Numbered from the stretch's first letter, positions 1 to 5,757 are shown. The stretch: DNA of 5,876 bases from Bacteroidetes bacterium CG23_combo_of_CG06-09_8_20_14_all_32_9 (GCA_002771395.1 PCSS01000104.1:204-6079), one strand, 5' to 3'. The notes: a model not told the origin generated them from the letters alone. Program-made: numbers and translations.

Positions 1-32
1 ACTATTTTTATATAGTTCGTTTAATTTTAAGA

Positions 33-185
33 TATCTAACGAAGTAAACAATTTACCTCATAGGATAATCCCATTTCACCCCGTTAGATAATCTTATTAA
101 ACAAAGTTGTAAAACAAAAAGAATATATCTAACGGGGTAAACAATGGAGTGAAAATAAAAACGAATATCCAACGGGGTAAACAAT
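33..185. repeat. Cluster of five AACGGGGTAAACAAT-type boxes
   Basis: Copies on the + strand lie at 33-52, 126-145 and 166-185; the last two match at 19 of 20 positions and start exactly 40 bases apart. Inverted copies lie at 73-90 (ATTTCACCCCGTTAGATA) and, more degenerate, at 52-69. The copies at 33-52 and 52-69 face each other and can fold into a hairpin with 13 of 16 positions paired around a CAA loop. The mixed orientation and irregular spacing rule out a CRISPR array. Similar boxes recur at 1692-1738 and 3676-3745. Their role is unknown; subterminal transposase-binding sites or operators are both possible. Confidence 0.7.
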
Positions 186-192
186 TTATCTT

Positions 193-200
193 TACTTTTG
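193..200 (+). promoter_or_regulatory. Candidate -7 promoter box upstream of the TolC gene
   Basis: TACTTTTG fits the Bacteroidota -7 consensus TAnnTTTG. It lies 46 bases upstream of the TolC-family start codon. No clear -33 TTTG is found 19-23 bases further upstream, so support is partial. A second weaker candidate, TATCTTTA at 218-225, lies 17 bases after the TTTTG at 196-200, which could then act as its -33 element. The box lies in a 32-base stretch (182-213) that recurs with 30 of 32 identities at 4839-4870, also upstream of a gene. Confidence 0.35.
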
Positions 201-246
201 CGGGTGAGTAGTAACATTATCTTTATCGTTTATAAACTTTGCATTC

Positions 247-1677
247 ATGTGCAAGATTATTTTAATTTTGTTTTTTTCGTCACTTCTTCTTTCCGTTAAT
301 TTGACGGCACAGGAAAAGTGGTCGCTCGAAAAGTGTATTAACTATGCAACTGAGAATAATATTCAGGTTAAAATGCAGGATTTATCGGTAAACAATGCCA
401 ACGCCGCTTATTTTAAAAGCAAAATGTCGTTTCTGCCGAATTTAAACGGTTCTGCAAGTCAGAATTATTCGCTTGGACGCTCAATAGATGCTTTAACCAA
501 CGAGTTTGCCGAAAATAATGTTCGGTCAAATAATTTTTCTGTTTCAAGTTCATTAACGCTGTTTAATGGGTTACAAAATGTAAATACAATGAAACAGAAT
601 TATCTGAATTTTCTGGCAAGTACAGAAGATTTACAAAAGGCAAAAAATGATATTTCGCTGAATATTGCTTCTGCCTTTTTACAGATTTTATTTAGCAATG
701 AGATTGTTTATGTGGCACAAAATCAGGTTGAATTATCCAAACAACAAGTCGACCGTAATAAAAAACTATACGAAGCAGGAAGCATTGCACAGGGAAACTA
801 TCTTGAAATGCAATCACAGCTTGCGTCTGACGAAATGCAATTAGTAAATGAAGAAAATCAACTTTCTATGTCTTATCTTATACTAAAGCAATTATTGGAA
901 CTTGGTTTTAACGATACATTTGAAATTGAAAAACCTCTTATTCCAGATCCCGAAATAAGTTTTTCGTTTTCAGCACCTGAGGAAATTTTTCAGGAAGCCC
1001 TGCAAAAACTTCCGCAAATTCGCAGTGCCGAATTAAAAATGAAAAGTGCCGGGAAGGGACTTGAAGTTGCCCGTGGTTACCGCAGCCCGAGACTGATTTT
1101 AAGCGGAGTTTATTCTACCGGATATTCATCACAAAGGCAATCAGTTGACGTTAGCTTAGGAGATCCAGTACTTTCAGGATATGCTGTTGACGGTTCTGGA
1201 AATCAATTATATGCTGTTTATTCTCCAGGTTATAATTACAATTATACCACACCATCATTTAACCGTCAGCTTAAAGATAACAAAAGTAAAAACCTTTCCA
1301 TCAGTCTTAATATTCCTATTTTTAACAACTGGCAAGCAAACTATTCAATTGGCTCGGCAAAAATAAATGCACTAAACTCAAAATACTCTTACGACCTTGC
1401 TAAAAACCAATTACAAAAAGAAATTCAACAGGCTTATGCAGATGCAACTGCTGCATTAAAAAAATATACTGCTGCAAAAAAATCAATTACCGCTTCGCAG
1501 GAATCATTTCGTTACGTTCAGCAAAAATTTGATGTAGGAATGATAAATGCCGTTGACTTTAATATTGCAAAAAATAATCTTGCAAAAGCGAGTTCCGAGC
1601 TGATTAAAGCCAAGTATGAGTTTGTTTTCAGAATTAAGATTCTTGATTTTTATCGTGGAGTTCCTATTAAACTTTAA
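247..1677 (+). CDS. TolC family outer-membrane efflux protein
   Basis: The product (476 aa) is an outer-membrane efflux channel of the TolC family, expected to trimerise into a duct through the outer membrane and periplasm. Residues 1-21 form a signal peptide with a hydrophobic core and likely cleavage near LTA-QEKW. Two repeated helical halves follow: residues about 27-220, with the strand motif LTLFNGLQN (104-111) and a coiled-coil segment RNKKLYEAGSIAQ, then residues about 245-475, with SLNIPIFNNW (353-362) and the C-terminal GMINAVDFNIAKNNLAKASS helix. The length is normal for Bacteroidota TolC proteins. ATG 247 is the only sensible start: an in-frame stop lies 40 bases upstream, the signal peptide begins there, and the next Met is residue 43. 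It most likely formed an operon with the adaptor gene at 2295, now separated from it by an inserted element. The exported substrate cannot be read from the sequence. Confidence 0.93.
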   Translation: MCKIILILFFSSLLLSVNLTAQEKWSLEKCINYATENNIQVKMQDLSVNNANAAYFKSKMSFLPNLNGSASQNYSLGRSIDALTNEFAENNVRSNNFSVSSSLTLFNGLQNVNTMKQNYLNFLASTEDLQKAKNDISLNIASAFLQILFSNEIVYVAQNQVELSKQQVDRNKKLYEAGSIAQGNYLEMQSQLASDEMQLVNEENQLSMSYLILKQLLELGFNDTFEIEKPLIPDPEISFSFSAPEEIFQEALQKLPQIRSAELKMKSAGKGLEVARGYRSPRLILSGVYSTGYSSQRQSVDVSLGDPVLSGYAVDGSGNQLYAVYSPGYNYNYTTPSFNRQLKDNKSKNLSISLNIPIFNNWQANYSIGSAKINALNSKYSYDLAKNQLQKEIQQAYADATAALKKYTAAKKSITASQESFRYVQQKFDVGMINAVDFNIAKNNLAKASSELIKAKYEFVFRIKILDFYRGVPIKL

Positions 1678-1684
1678 ATAAATT
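1677..1684. repeat. Left 8-bp direct repeat (putative target-site duplication)
   Basis: AATAAATT directly precedes the left terminal repeat at 1685 and is identical to 2284-2291. Its first base is the last base of the TolC-family stop codon, so the insertion did not alter the encoded protein. Confidence 0.7.
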
Positions 1685-1691
1685 GTTACTA

Positions 1692-1738
1692 TTTACCCCA
1701 TCGAAGTATGAAAAAAAAATATTCACCCCGTTAAATAA
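1692..1738 (-). repeat. Two inverted-orientation boxes inside the left end of the element
   Basis: TTTACCCCATCGAAGTA (1692-1708, degenerate) and ATTCACCCCGTTAAATAA (1721-1738, 16 of 18 matching the copy at 75-92) share the box motif found before the TolC gene. The first overlaps the terminal inverted repeat, which suggests that the terminal repeat and the boxes are related sequences. They lie just upstream of the GxxExxY gene. Confidence 0.6.
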
Positions 1739-1750
1739 CTATATAATAAT

Positions 1751-2212
1751 ATGCAAGCATTATATAAAGTTGTATTTAACAGGGCGGGCTTACGAACTAC
1801 GAAGATGAAACCGCTCGTCAGAAGAAATGATTTGGTCTTTCATGAGTTGAGTTACCAGTTGGTTGGCTATGCCTATGAAATGTTTGATGAACTGGGACCC
1901 GGTTATTCAGAGAAAACATATCAAACTTATGCTTTATTGCTCCGAAAAAATAATCATAAATATGAAAAGCAGGTTTATTATCCCGTCCGATTTAAAAATG
2001 AAATTATCAGCAGAGGGTTTTTAGATTTTCAAGTGGAAGAAAAAGTTATTGTTGAATTAAAGAAAAACGAGTTGTTTTCAAAAACACATATTGAACAAGT
2101 GTTGAATTACCTTGTGCGCACAAAACTGAAACTTGCCATCCTTTTCAATTTCACAAAACATGGGGTAAGATTTAAACGAATTGTAAATATAAATCAGACA
2201 GTAAGTCCATAG
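1751..2212 (+). CDS. GxxExxY family protein (PD-(D/E)XK nuclease-like fold)
   Basis: The product (153 aa) has the family signature as GYSEKTY (residues 51-57) after LGP. It also has an RGFLDFQVEEKVIVELKK segment whose D92 and E102-x-K104 fit a PD-(D/E)XK-type nuclease core, then HIEQVLNYL (113-121) and the typical end LAILFNF...VRFKRIVN. No signal peptide or membrane segment is seen, so it should be cytosolic. The family is widespread in Bacteroidota and has no firmly established role; nuclease activity is inferred from fold-like motifs. ATG 1751 gives 153 aa, while ATG 1805 (MKPLVRRNDL) gives 135 aa and matches the usual family start more closely, so the first 18 residues are doubtful. It is the sole gene of the inserted element and separates the TolC and adaptor genes. 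Confidence 0.85.
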   Translation: MQALYKVVFNRAGLRTTKMKPLVRRNDLVFHELSYQLVGYAYEMFDELGPGYSEKTYQTYALLLRKNNHKYEKQVYYPVRFKNEIISRGFLDFQVEEKVIVELKKNELFSKTHIEQVLNYLVRTKLKLAILFNFTKHGVRFKRIVNINQTVSP

Positions 2213-2227
2213 TTCAATGAGGTGATG

Positions 2228-2245
2228 TTCGTAATTCGTAATTCG
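2228..2245 (+). repeat. Short tandem TTCGTAA repeat
   Basis: TTCGTAATTCGTAATTCG repeats a 7-8 base unit just over twice. It lies between the GxxExxY stop and the right end of the element. No function is apparent. Confidence 0.5.
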
Positions 2246-2283
2246 GTGGAATAATTAAAACAAATCGTAGTGTGAATAGTAAC

Positions 2284-2291
2284 AATAAATT
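2284..2291. repeat. Right 8-bp direct repeat (putative target-site duplication)
   Basis: AATAAATT directly follows the right terminal repeat ending at 2283 and is identical to 1677-1684. It ends three bases before the adaptor start codon. Confidence 0.7.
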
Positions 2292-2294
2292 ATT

Positions 2295-3659
2295 ATGATT
2301 AACAGGAAAAAAACTTTACGATACTTGCTGGCAGTTGCAATAATATTAATTGTAGTGGCATTTGCAGGAAAGCGTGCCGGCTGGTTTGGAAACGGAATAG
2401 AGTATGAAATTACTACCGATAAATCGGCAAAACGCACTATTGTTGAAATAATTACAGCCAACGGTAAAATTCAACCCGAAACCGAAGTAAAAATAAGCTC
2501 CGATGTTTCGGGCGAAATTGTTGAACTTAATGTAAAAGAAGGTGATGAGGTTAAAAAAGGCGATTTACTTTTAAAAATTAAACCCGACACTTACATTTCA
2601 AGTCTCGAACGAATGGAAGCATCGCTAAACTCTGCAAAAGCGAATTTGGAAAACAGCAAAGCCCGTCTTACACAAGTTGAGGCACAACTAACTCAAACCG
2701 AATTAACTTACAATCGTAATAAAAAACTTTTTGACCAGGGTGCAATTTCCCAAGCCGATTACGATAATGCTCTTTCGGCTTACAATATGCAAAAAGCCGA
2801 TGTAGAAGCGACAAAACAAACTGTTGTGGCAGCCGATTTTACTGTTAAAAGCGCAGAAGCCTCGCTTAAAGAGGCAAACGAAAATCTTATAAAGACCAGT
2901 ATTTATGCACCTATGAGTGGTACCGTTTCTAAACTAAGCGTTGAATATGGTGAACGTGTGGTTGGAACTATGCAAATGACAGGAACAGAATTGCTTCGCA
3001 TTGCAAATTTGAATGTAATGGAAGTTAAAGTTGATGTTAACGAAAATGATATTGTGCACGTTAATATGAACGATACTTCCTGCATAGAAATTGACGCATA
3101 TCCAAATCAGAAATTTAAAGGAATTGTAACATCTATCGCTAATTCCTCAAATTCAACAGGCGGAACAGTTGGTTTAACAACCGACCAGGTAACCAATTTT
3201 GAAGTTAAAATAAGAATATCGCCTGAATCTTATCAATCGCTTATTCCAAAAAATAATCCTAAATTTTATCCGTTTCGTCCAGGGATGTCAGCAACTGTTG
3301 ATATTCAGACTCAGGTTGAAAAAAACATACTCTCTATTCCCATCCAATCGGTTACAACGCGGATTGATTCAAGCATTATAAATCTAAAATCAAAAAAACA
3401 AAGCAACGAACAAGTTGACAAAAAAGAAGATACTGAATTTAAAGAATATGTATTTCGTTTCGATAATAATACAGGCACAGTATCGATGATTGAAGTAAAA
3501 ACCGGTATTCAGGATAATAATTTTATCCAGATTTTAAGCGGATTAAATGAGAATGACGAAGTTGTATCGGCACCATACAGCGTTATAAGCAAGAAACTTA
3601 AAGACAAAGCTCGTGTTAAAAAAGTGCCGCCTGAATTTTTGTTTTCAAGCGACAAATAA
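2295..3659 (+). CDS. Efflux periplasmic adaptor subunit (HlyD/MacA-type membrane fusion protein)
   Basis: The product (454 aa) links an inner-membrane pump to a TolC channel. Residues 1-8 are basic, and residues 9-24 form one membrane-anchoring helix with the rest in the periplasm. A split lipoyl-like barrel-sandwich domain follows (about 58-97, ANGKIQPETEVKISSDVSGE, and 200-236, TSIYAPMSGTV). Between its halves is an alpha-helical hairpin (about 100-195) whose tip carries R141, L145 and S152, matching the R-x3-L-x6-S pattern used by AcrA/MacA adaptors to contact TolC. A beta-barrel (about 240-340) and a membrane-proximal domain (about 345-440) with a Lys-rich insertion (363-385) complete it. 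ATG 2295 fits the anchor. It lies 3 bases after the element's direct repeat; without the element it would start 10 bases after the TolC stop. MacA-like (ABC pump) or RND partnership cannot be decided because no pump gene is visible. Confidence 0.92.
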   Translation: MINRKKTLRYLLAVAIILIVVAFAGKRAGWFGNGIEYEITTDKSAKRTIVEIITANGKIQPETEVKISSDVSGEIVELNVKEGDEVKKGDLLLKIKPDTYISSLERMEASLNSAKANLENSKARLTQVEAQLTQTELTYNRNKKLFDQGAISQADYDNALSAYNMQKADVEATKQTVVAADFTVKSAEASLKEANENLIKTSIYAPMSGTVSKLSVEYGERVVGTMQMTGTELLRIANLNVMEVKVDVNENDIVHVNMNDTSCIEIDAYPNQKFKGIVTSIANSSNSTGGTVGLTTDQVTNFEVKIRISPESYQSLIPKNNPKFYPFRPGMSATVDIQTQVEKNILSIPIQSVTTRIDSSIINLKSKKQSNEQVDKKEDTEFKEYVFRFDNNTGTVSMIEVKTGIQDNNFIQILSGLNENDEVVSAPYSVISKKLKDKARVKKVPPEFLFSSDK

Positions 3660-3675
3660 TATACTTTGCACGGGG

Positions 3676-3745
3676 TTCACCACGTTGGATAATATGTTGA
3701 ATAACGATAGATGAACTTGTAAATATATCCTACGCAGTAAATTAT
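3676..3745. repeat. Two diverged boxes downstream of the adaptor gene
   Basis: TTCACCACGTTGGATAAT (3676-3693) matches the inverted box at 75-92 at 16 of 18 positions, and TATCCTACGCAGTAAATTAT (3726-3745) is a diverged + strand copy with 14 of 20 matches. No terminal repeats or target duplication were found here, so this may be a decayed element or an independent occurrence of the box. Confidence 0.5.
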
Positions 3746-3768
3746 TACATATAAGTTTCAGGTAAAGG

Positions 3769-3833
3769 GTATAAAGGTATAGGGTATAATCCGTTCTTCC
3801 TTATACCTTTATACTATATAACCCTATACCTTT
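3769..3833 (+). terminator. AT-rich hairpin region, possible terminator of the efflux operon
   Basis: Two overlapping inverted repeats are present. GTATAAAGGTATA (3769-3781) pairs perfectly with 3802-3814, extended by a G-T pair and two G-C pairs around a 14-base loop. Alternatively AAAGGTATAGGGT (3773-3785) pairs perfectly with 3821-3833, which runs into a TTTT tract. The two structures exclude each other. The second is terminator-like but has a 35-base loop, so terminator function is plausible, not shown. The stretch is built from repeated GGTATA units and may instead be a dispersed palindromic repeat. Confidence 0.4.
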
Positions 3834-3879
3834 TTGTATTCGTTAAATGTTAGAATTTATGCCGTTAGCAGTATATAAA

Positions 3880-3915
3880 ATTATCCGCCTTTTTGAAAGA
3901 GGCAGGGTGGATAAT
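3880..3915. repeat. Imperfect palindrome upstream of tsaB
   Basis: ATTATCC (3880-3886) pairs with GGATAAT (3909-3915). Inside it GCCTTTT (3887-3893) pairs with AAAGAGGC (3897-3903, one G-T pair) around a three-base loop, leaving AGGGT bulged on the right side. It lies 41 bases before the tsaB start. It could be a leader hairpin, an operator or a remnant repeat; nothing in the sequence decides this. Confidence 0.4.
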
Positions 3916-3956
3916 AATAATCAATACAAAATCCAAAAACAGATTATGGAAATAAC

Positions 3957-4658
3957 ATGCCAAACATTTTAGCCATAGAAACATCAACTACCGTTTGCTC
4001 AGTCGCTTTGTGGACAAACAATTTGCTTTTTGCATTAAAAGAAAACCACGAGAAAAATGCTCATTCGCGAATGCTAAGCGTAATGATAAAAGAAATATTT
4101 TCGGAAAATAAATTTTCAATTAATTTCATTGATGCCGTTGCCGTTAGTAAGGGACCCGGTTCTTATACAGGACTTAGAATTGGTGTTTCGCTTGCAAAAG
4201 GTTTATGTTACGGACTTTCAAAGCCATTAATTGCAGTTGATACTTTAAAAGCGCTGGCTCAGCAATATCTGCTCCTGCATCCCGAAACAAAGAATTGTAA
4301 AGAAATTCCGCTTTGCCCTATGCTCGATGCACGACGTTTGGAAGTTTACACTGCCCTTTACAATTCTAATCTTGATGAAATACTTTCAGTTTCATCATTA
4401 GTAATTGAAGATTCATGTTTTCAGAAATATTTACATCAGAAAAAAATAATTTTCTTTGGACCGGGTGCCAAAAAATGTAAAAATATTATTTCATCGCCAA
4501 ATGCAATTTTTGTTGATGACATTGAGCCTTCGGCACATGGAGTTGGAGTATTGTCGCAAGAACTTTATAAAAATAAACAGTTTGCAGATATAGCTTATTT
4601 TGAGCCGTTTTATTTGAAAGATTTTATTGCAATTAAATCAAACAAGAAATTTTTTTAG
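3957..4658 (+). CDS. tsaB: tRNA threonylcarbamoyladenosine synthesis protein TsaB
   Basis: The product (233 aa) is the dimerisation partner of TsaD in the cytosolic complex that adds threonylcarbamoyl to A37 of ANN-decoding tRNAs (t6A), an essential modification in most bacteria. The start MPNILAIETSTTVCSVAL is the family's actin-like N-terminal strand. VAVSKGPGSYTGLRIGVSLA (61-80) is the diagnostic motif, followed by CPMLDARRLEVYTALY (120-135), FFGPGAKKC (166-174) and the C-terminal YFEPFYLKDF (214-223). The length agrees with Bacteroidota TsaB, which lacks the long catalytic half of TsaD. ATG 3957 fits the family start; the ATG at 3946 is out of frame. The gene stands about 300 bases from the adaptor gene and about 280 from the next, so it is probably transcribed on its own. 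Confidence 0.95.
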   Translation: MPNILAIETSTTVCSVALWTNNLLFALKENHEKNAHSRMLSVMIKEIFSENKFSINFIDAVAVSKGPGSYTGLRIGVSLAKGLCYGLSKPLIAVDTLKALAQQYLLLHPETKNCKEIPLCPMLDARRLEVYTALYNSNLDEILSVSSLVIEDSCFQKYLHQKKIIFFGPGAKKCKNIISSPNAIFVDDIEPSAHGVGVLSQELYKNKQFADIAYFEPFYLKDFIAIKSNKKFF

Positions 4659-4681
4659 GTACTGTTAAATTAATATCATTT

Positions 4682-4752
4682 TCTTTGTATTTCTTTGTGA
4701 TTTTCTGTCATAGTGGCTATATTTTTTTGCCACAAAGTAACCAAGACACGAA
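4682..4752. repeat. Dispersed-type imperfect inverted repeat (CTTTGTG / CACAAAG family)
   Basis: The left arm has CTTTGT and CTTTGTGA units ending in AGTGGC (4682-4716). The right arm begins GCCACAAAG (4729-4737) and continues AAGACACGAAG (4742-4752). The arms are imperfect complements around a T-rich loop. Similar GCCACAAAG...CACGAAG palindromes occur between genes in many bacteria and have no settled function. It begins 23 bases after the tsaB stop and could help end that transcript. The related GCCACAGATTATACC follows at 4825-4839. Confidence 0.5.
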
Positions 4753-4797
4753 GTTTCACTAAAACTTAATTTTAAAAATTCTTACTGTAAAATATTG

Positions 4798-4872
4798 GTA
4801 ACTATTCAGCGCATGTTCTTTTTAGCCACAGATTATACCAATTTATTTTTACTTTTGCGTGTGAGTAGTAGC
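4798..4872. repeat. Second end-like inverted repeat, possible 75-bp MITE remnant
   Basis: GTAACTATTCAG at 4798-4809 and the reverse complement of 4861-4872 (GCTACTACTCAC) both resemble the element ends at 1685 and 2283. The right part (4839-4870) matches 182-213 at 30 of 32 positions, which is the end of the element before the TolC gene. No matching 8-bp direct repeat flanks 4798 and 4872, so this may be a decayed copy or two unrelated ends side by side. Confidence 0.45.
4850..4857 (+). promoter_or_regulatory. Candidate -7 promoter box upstream of the DUF3108 gene
   Basis: TACTTTTG fits TAnnTTTG and lies 80 bases before the ATG at 4938. It sits inside the element-end sequence shared with 182-213. 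No good -33 TTTG is seen at the right distance. A weaker TATATTTA at 4883-4890 is an alternative. Confidence 0.3.
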
Positions 4873-4937
4873 TAAGTTTTATTATATTTACAGCGTATGA
4901 TTTGAAAATTTAACCGTCAAAAAAAAAAGTTGTGGAC

Positions 4938-5711
4938 ATGTTAAAAAGAATCTTAATAATTTTTATTTTTCCCCTGCCTGTTTTTCTCAGCGCACAGGTA
5001 AAAGATGAAATCATTCCAAACAATACATACAAACCCGGCGAACAATTAAAATATCTTGTGCATTTTGGCTTTATTGATGGTGGTGTAGCAGGCTTATTTG
5101 TCGAAGAACTTGATGTTAATGGAAAAAAAATTCATCATGCAAAGGCAACCGGAAAATCGGTTGGTATAACCGACAAACTTTTTAAAGTGCGTGATGTTTA
5201 CGAAACCTTTATTGATGCAGGTACAGGATTACCGGTAAAAGCAATAAGAGACATATCTGAAGATACTTATAAATATTATGATGAAGTTCTTTTTAATCGT
5301 AAAGAGAACTTTGTTATTACTAAAAGAAAAGGGAAAGTGAGGGTGCCTGAAAATACCATTGATATTCTTTCGGCATTTTATTATGCACGCCGGGCAATGT
5401 TTAGTAACCTGAAACAAGGCGACATATTAAAAATTGACACATACTTTGACGACGGAATTTTTACACTTGAGATTCGCTATAAAGGCACACAAACAATTAA
5501 AACAAAACTGGGAAAAATTAATTGTCTTATATTTTCTCCCGTAGTTGAGCCGGGAAGAATTTTTGATACCGAAAACGATGTAACTATTTGGATTTCAAAC
5601 GATAACAACTTTTTACCCATCCGTATCCAGTTTGACCTTATGGTTGGCAGCCTTAAATGCGATTTGGTTGAATACGAAAATTTGAAAAATAATTTTGCCC
5701 TGTCTAAGTAG
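4938..5711 (+). CDS. DUF3108 domain-containing secreted protein
   Basis: The product (257 aa from ATG 4938) is exported and of unknown function. Residues 1-20 form a signal peptide (MLKR, a hydrophobic core, then FLSAQ). The mature part matches the DUF3108 pattern: YKPGEQLKYLVHFGFIDGG (31-49), a beta-rich stretch with KVRDVYETFIDAGTGLP (83-99), DILSAFYYAR (142-151), TYFDDG (168-173), the LGKINCLIFSP segment (191-201), and VTIWISNDNNFLPIRI (215-230), ending near GSLKCDLVEYEN. This length is normal for the family, whose beta-rich domain is thought to act in the cell envelope. GTG 4932 would add two residues; ATG 4938 is preferred because it starts the signal peptide directly. There is no sign of operon coupling to tsaB. 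Confident on family, unknown on role. Confidence 0.88.
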   Translation: MLKRILIIFIFPLPVFLSAQVKDEIIPNNTYKPGEQLKYLVHFGFIDGGVAGLFVEELDVNGKKIHHAKATGKSVGITDKLFKVRDVYETFIDAGTGLPVKAIRDISEDTYKYYDEVLFNRKENFVITKRKGKVRVPENTIDILSAFYYARRAMFSNLKQGDILKIDTYFDDGIFTLEIRYKGTQTIKTKLGKINCLIFSPVVEPGRIFDTENDVTIWISNDNNFLPIRIQFDLMVGSLKCDLVEYENLKNNFALSK

Positions 5712-5747
5712 AGTCTATCCGTAAAGTCGAAAAATTTGAAAAATAAT
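5675..5747 (+). repeat. Direct repeat across the 3' end of the DUF3108 gene
   Basis: CGAAAATTTGAAAAATAAT at 5675-5693, inside the coding sequence, recurs with one extra A at 5728-5747, downstream of the stop. The copies start 53 bases apart. This suggests a local partial duplication; low sequence complexity makes chance possible. Confidence 0.4.
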
Positions 5748-5757
5748 ATCAGAATTT

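Larger units (their letters stand above)
1..215. mobile_element. Probable small repeat element, left end at or beyond window start
   Basis: This is non-coding DNA packed with boxes related to TATCTAACGGGGTAAACAAT. It ends at 204-215 in GTGAGTAGTAAC, whose reverse complement GTTACTACTCAC closely matches the ends of the complete element at 1685-2283. The window opens with ACTATTT, which is what the opposite end (GTTACTATTT) would look like with its first three bases cut off, so the element may be about 218 bp long. No open reading frame of note lies inside, so it would be a non-autonomous, MITE-like element. The left end and target duplication cannot be seen, so the assignment rests on the right end and the shared boxes. 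Confidence 0.45.
1685..2283. mobile_element. 599-bp inserted element with terminal inverted repeats, carrying a GxxExxY gene
   Basis: The left end GTTACTATTTAC (1685-1696) and the reverse complement of the right end (2272-2283, GTTACTATTCAC) match at 11 of 12 positions. A perfect 8-bp direct repeat, AATAAATT, abuts both ends (1677-1684 and 2284-2291). Two CACCCC boxes lie just inside the left end (1692-1708 and 1721-1738), as in the repeat element before the TolC gene. The only credible gene inside is 1751-2212. It encodes no recognisable transposase, so movement would need one supplied in trans. An 8-bp duplication and GTAA-like ends recall the IS66 family, but the ends here read GTTA, so that link is tentative. 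Confidence 0.68.

Noticed and set aside
126..185. Near-identical 20-base repeats exactly 40 bases apart, suggesting a CRISPR array
   Set aside because: Only two copies are so spaced; others are inverted, degenerate or scattered over 3.7 kb, with no uniform spacers and no cas genes.
231..242. TATAAACTTTGC directly before the TolC start as a -7 box giving a leaderless mRNA
   Set aside because: The spacing inside the box is one base off TAnnTTTG and no -33 element fits, so it was not listed as a promoter.
1181..1366. 61-codon open frame on the + strand
   Set aside because: It lies wholly inside the TolC gene in another frame, with a low-complexity product and no recognisable domain.
1751..2212. 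GxxExxY gene as the toxin or antitoxin of a two-gene module
   Set aside because: There is no partner gene within the element and no overlapping small frame next to it.
1685..2283. Calling the element a complete insertion sequence
   Set aside because: It encodes no transposase-like protein. The GxxExxY product has nuclease-like motifs but is not a known transposase, so I leave it as a small element with cargo of unknown role.
2255..2461. 68-codon open frame on the - strand
   Set aside because: It overlaps the adaptor start and the right end of the element. The hydrophobic product is a mirror of the adaptor's membrane-helix codons.
2903..3085. 60-codon open frame on the - strand
   Set aside because: Antisense shadow of the adaptor barrel region; no family features.
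5229..5417. 62-codon open frame on the - strand
   Set aside because: Antisense shadow inside the DUF3108 gene; no family features.
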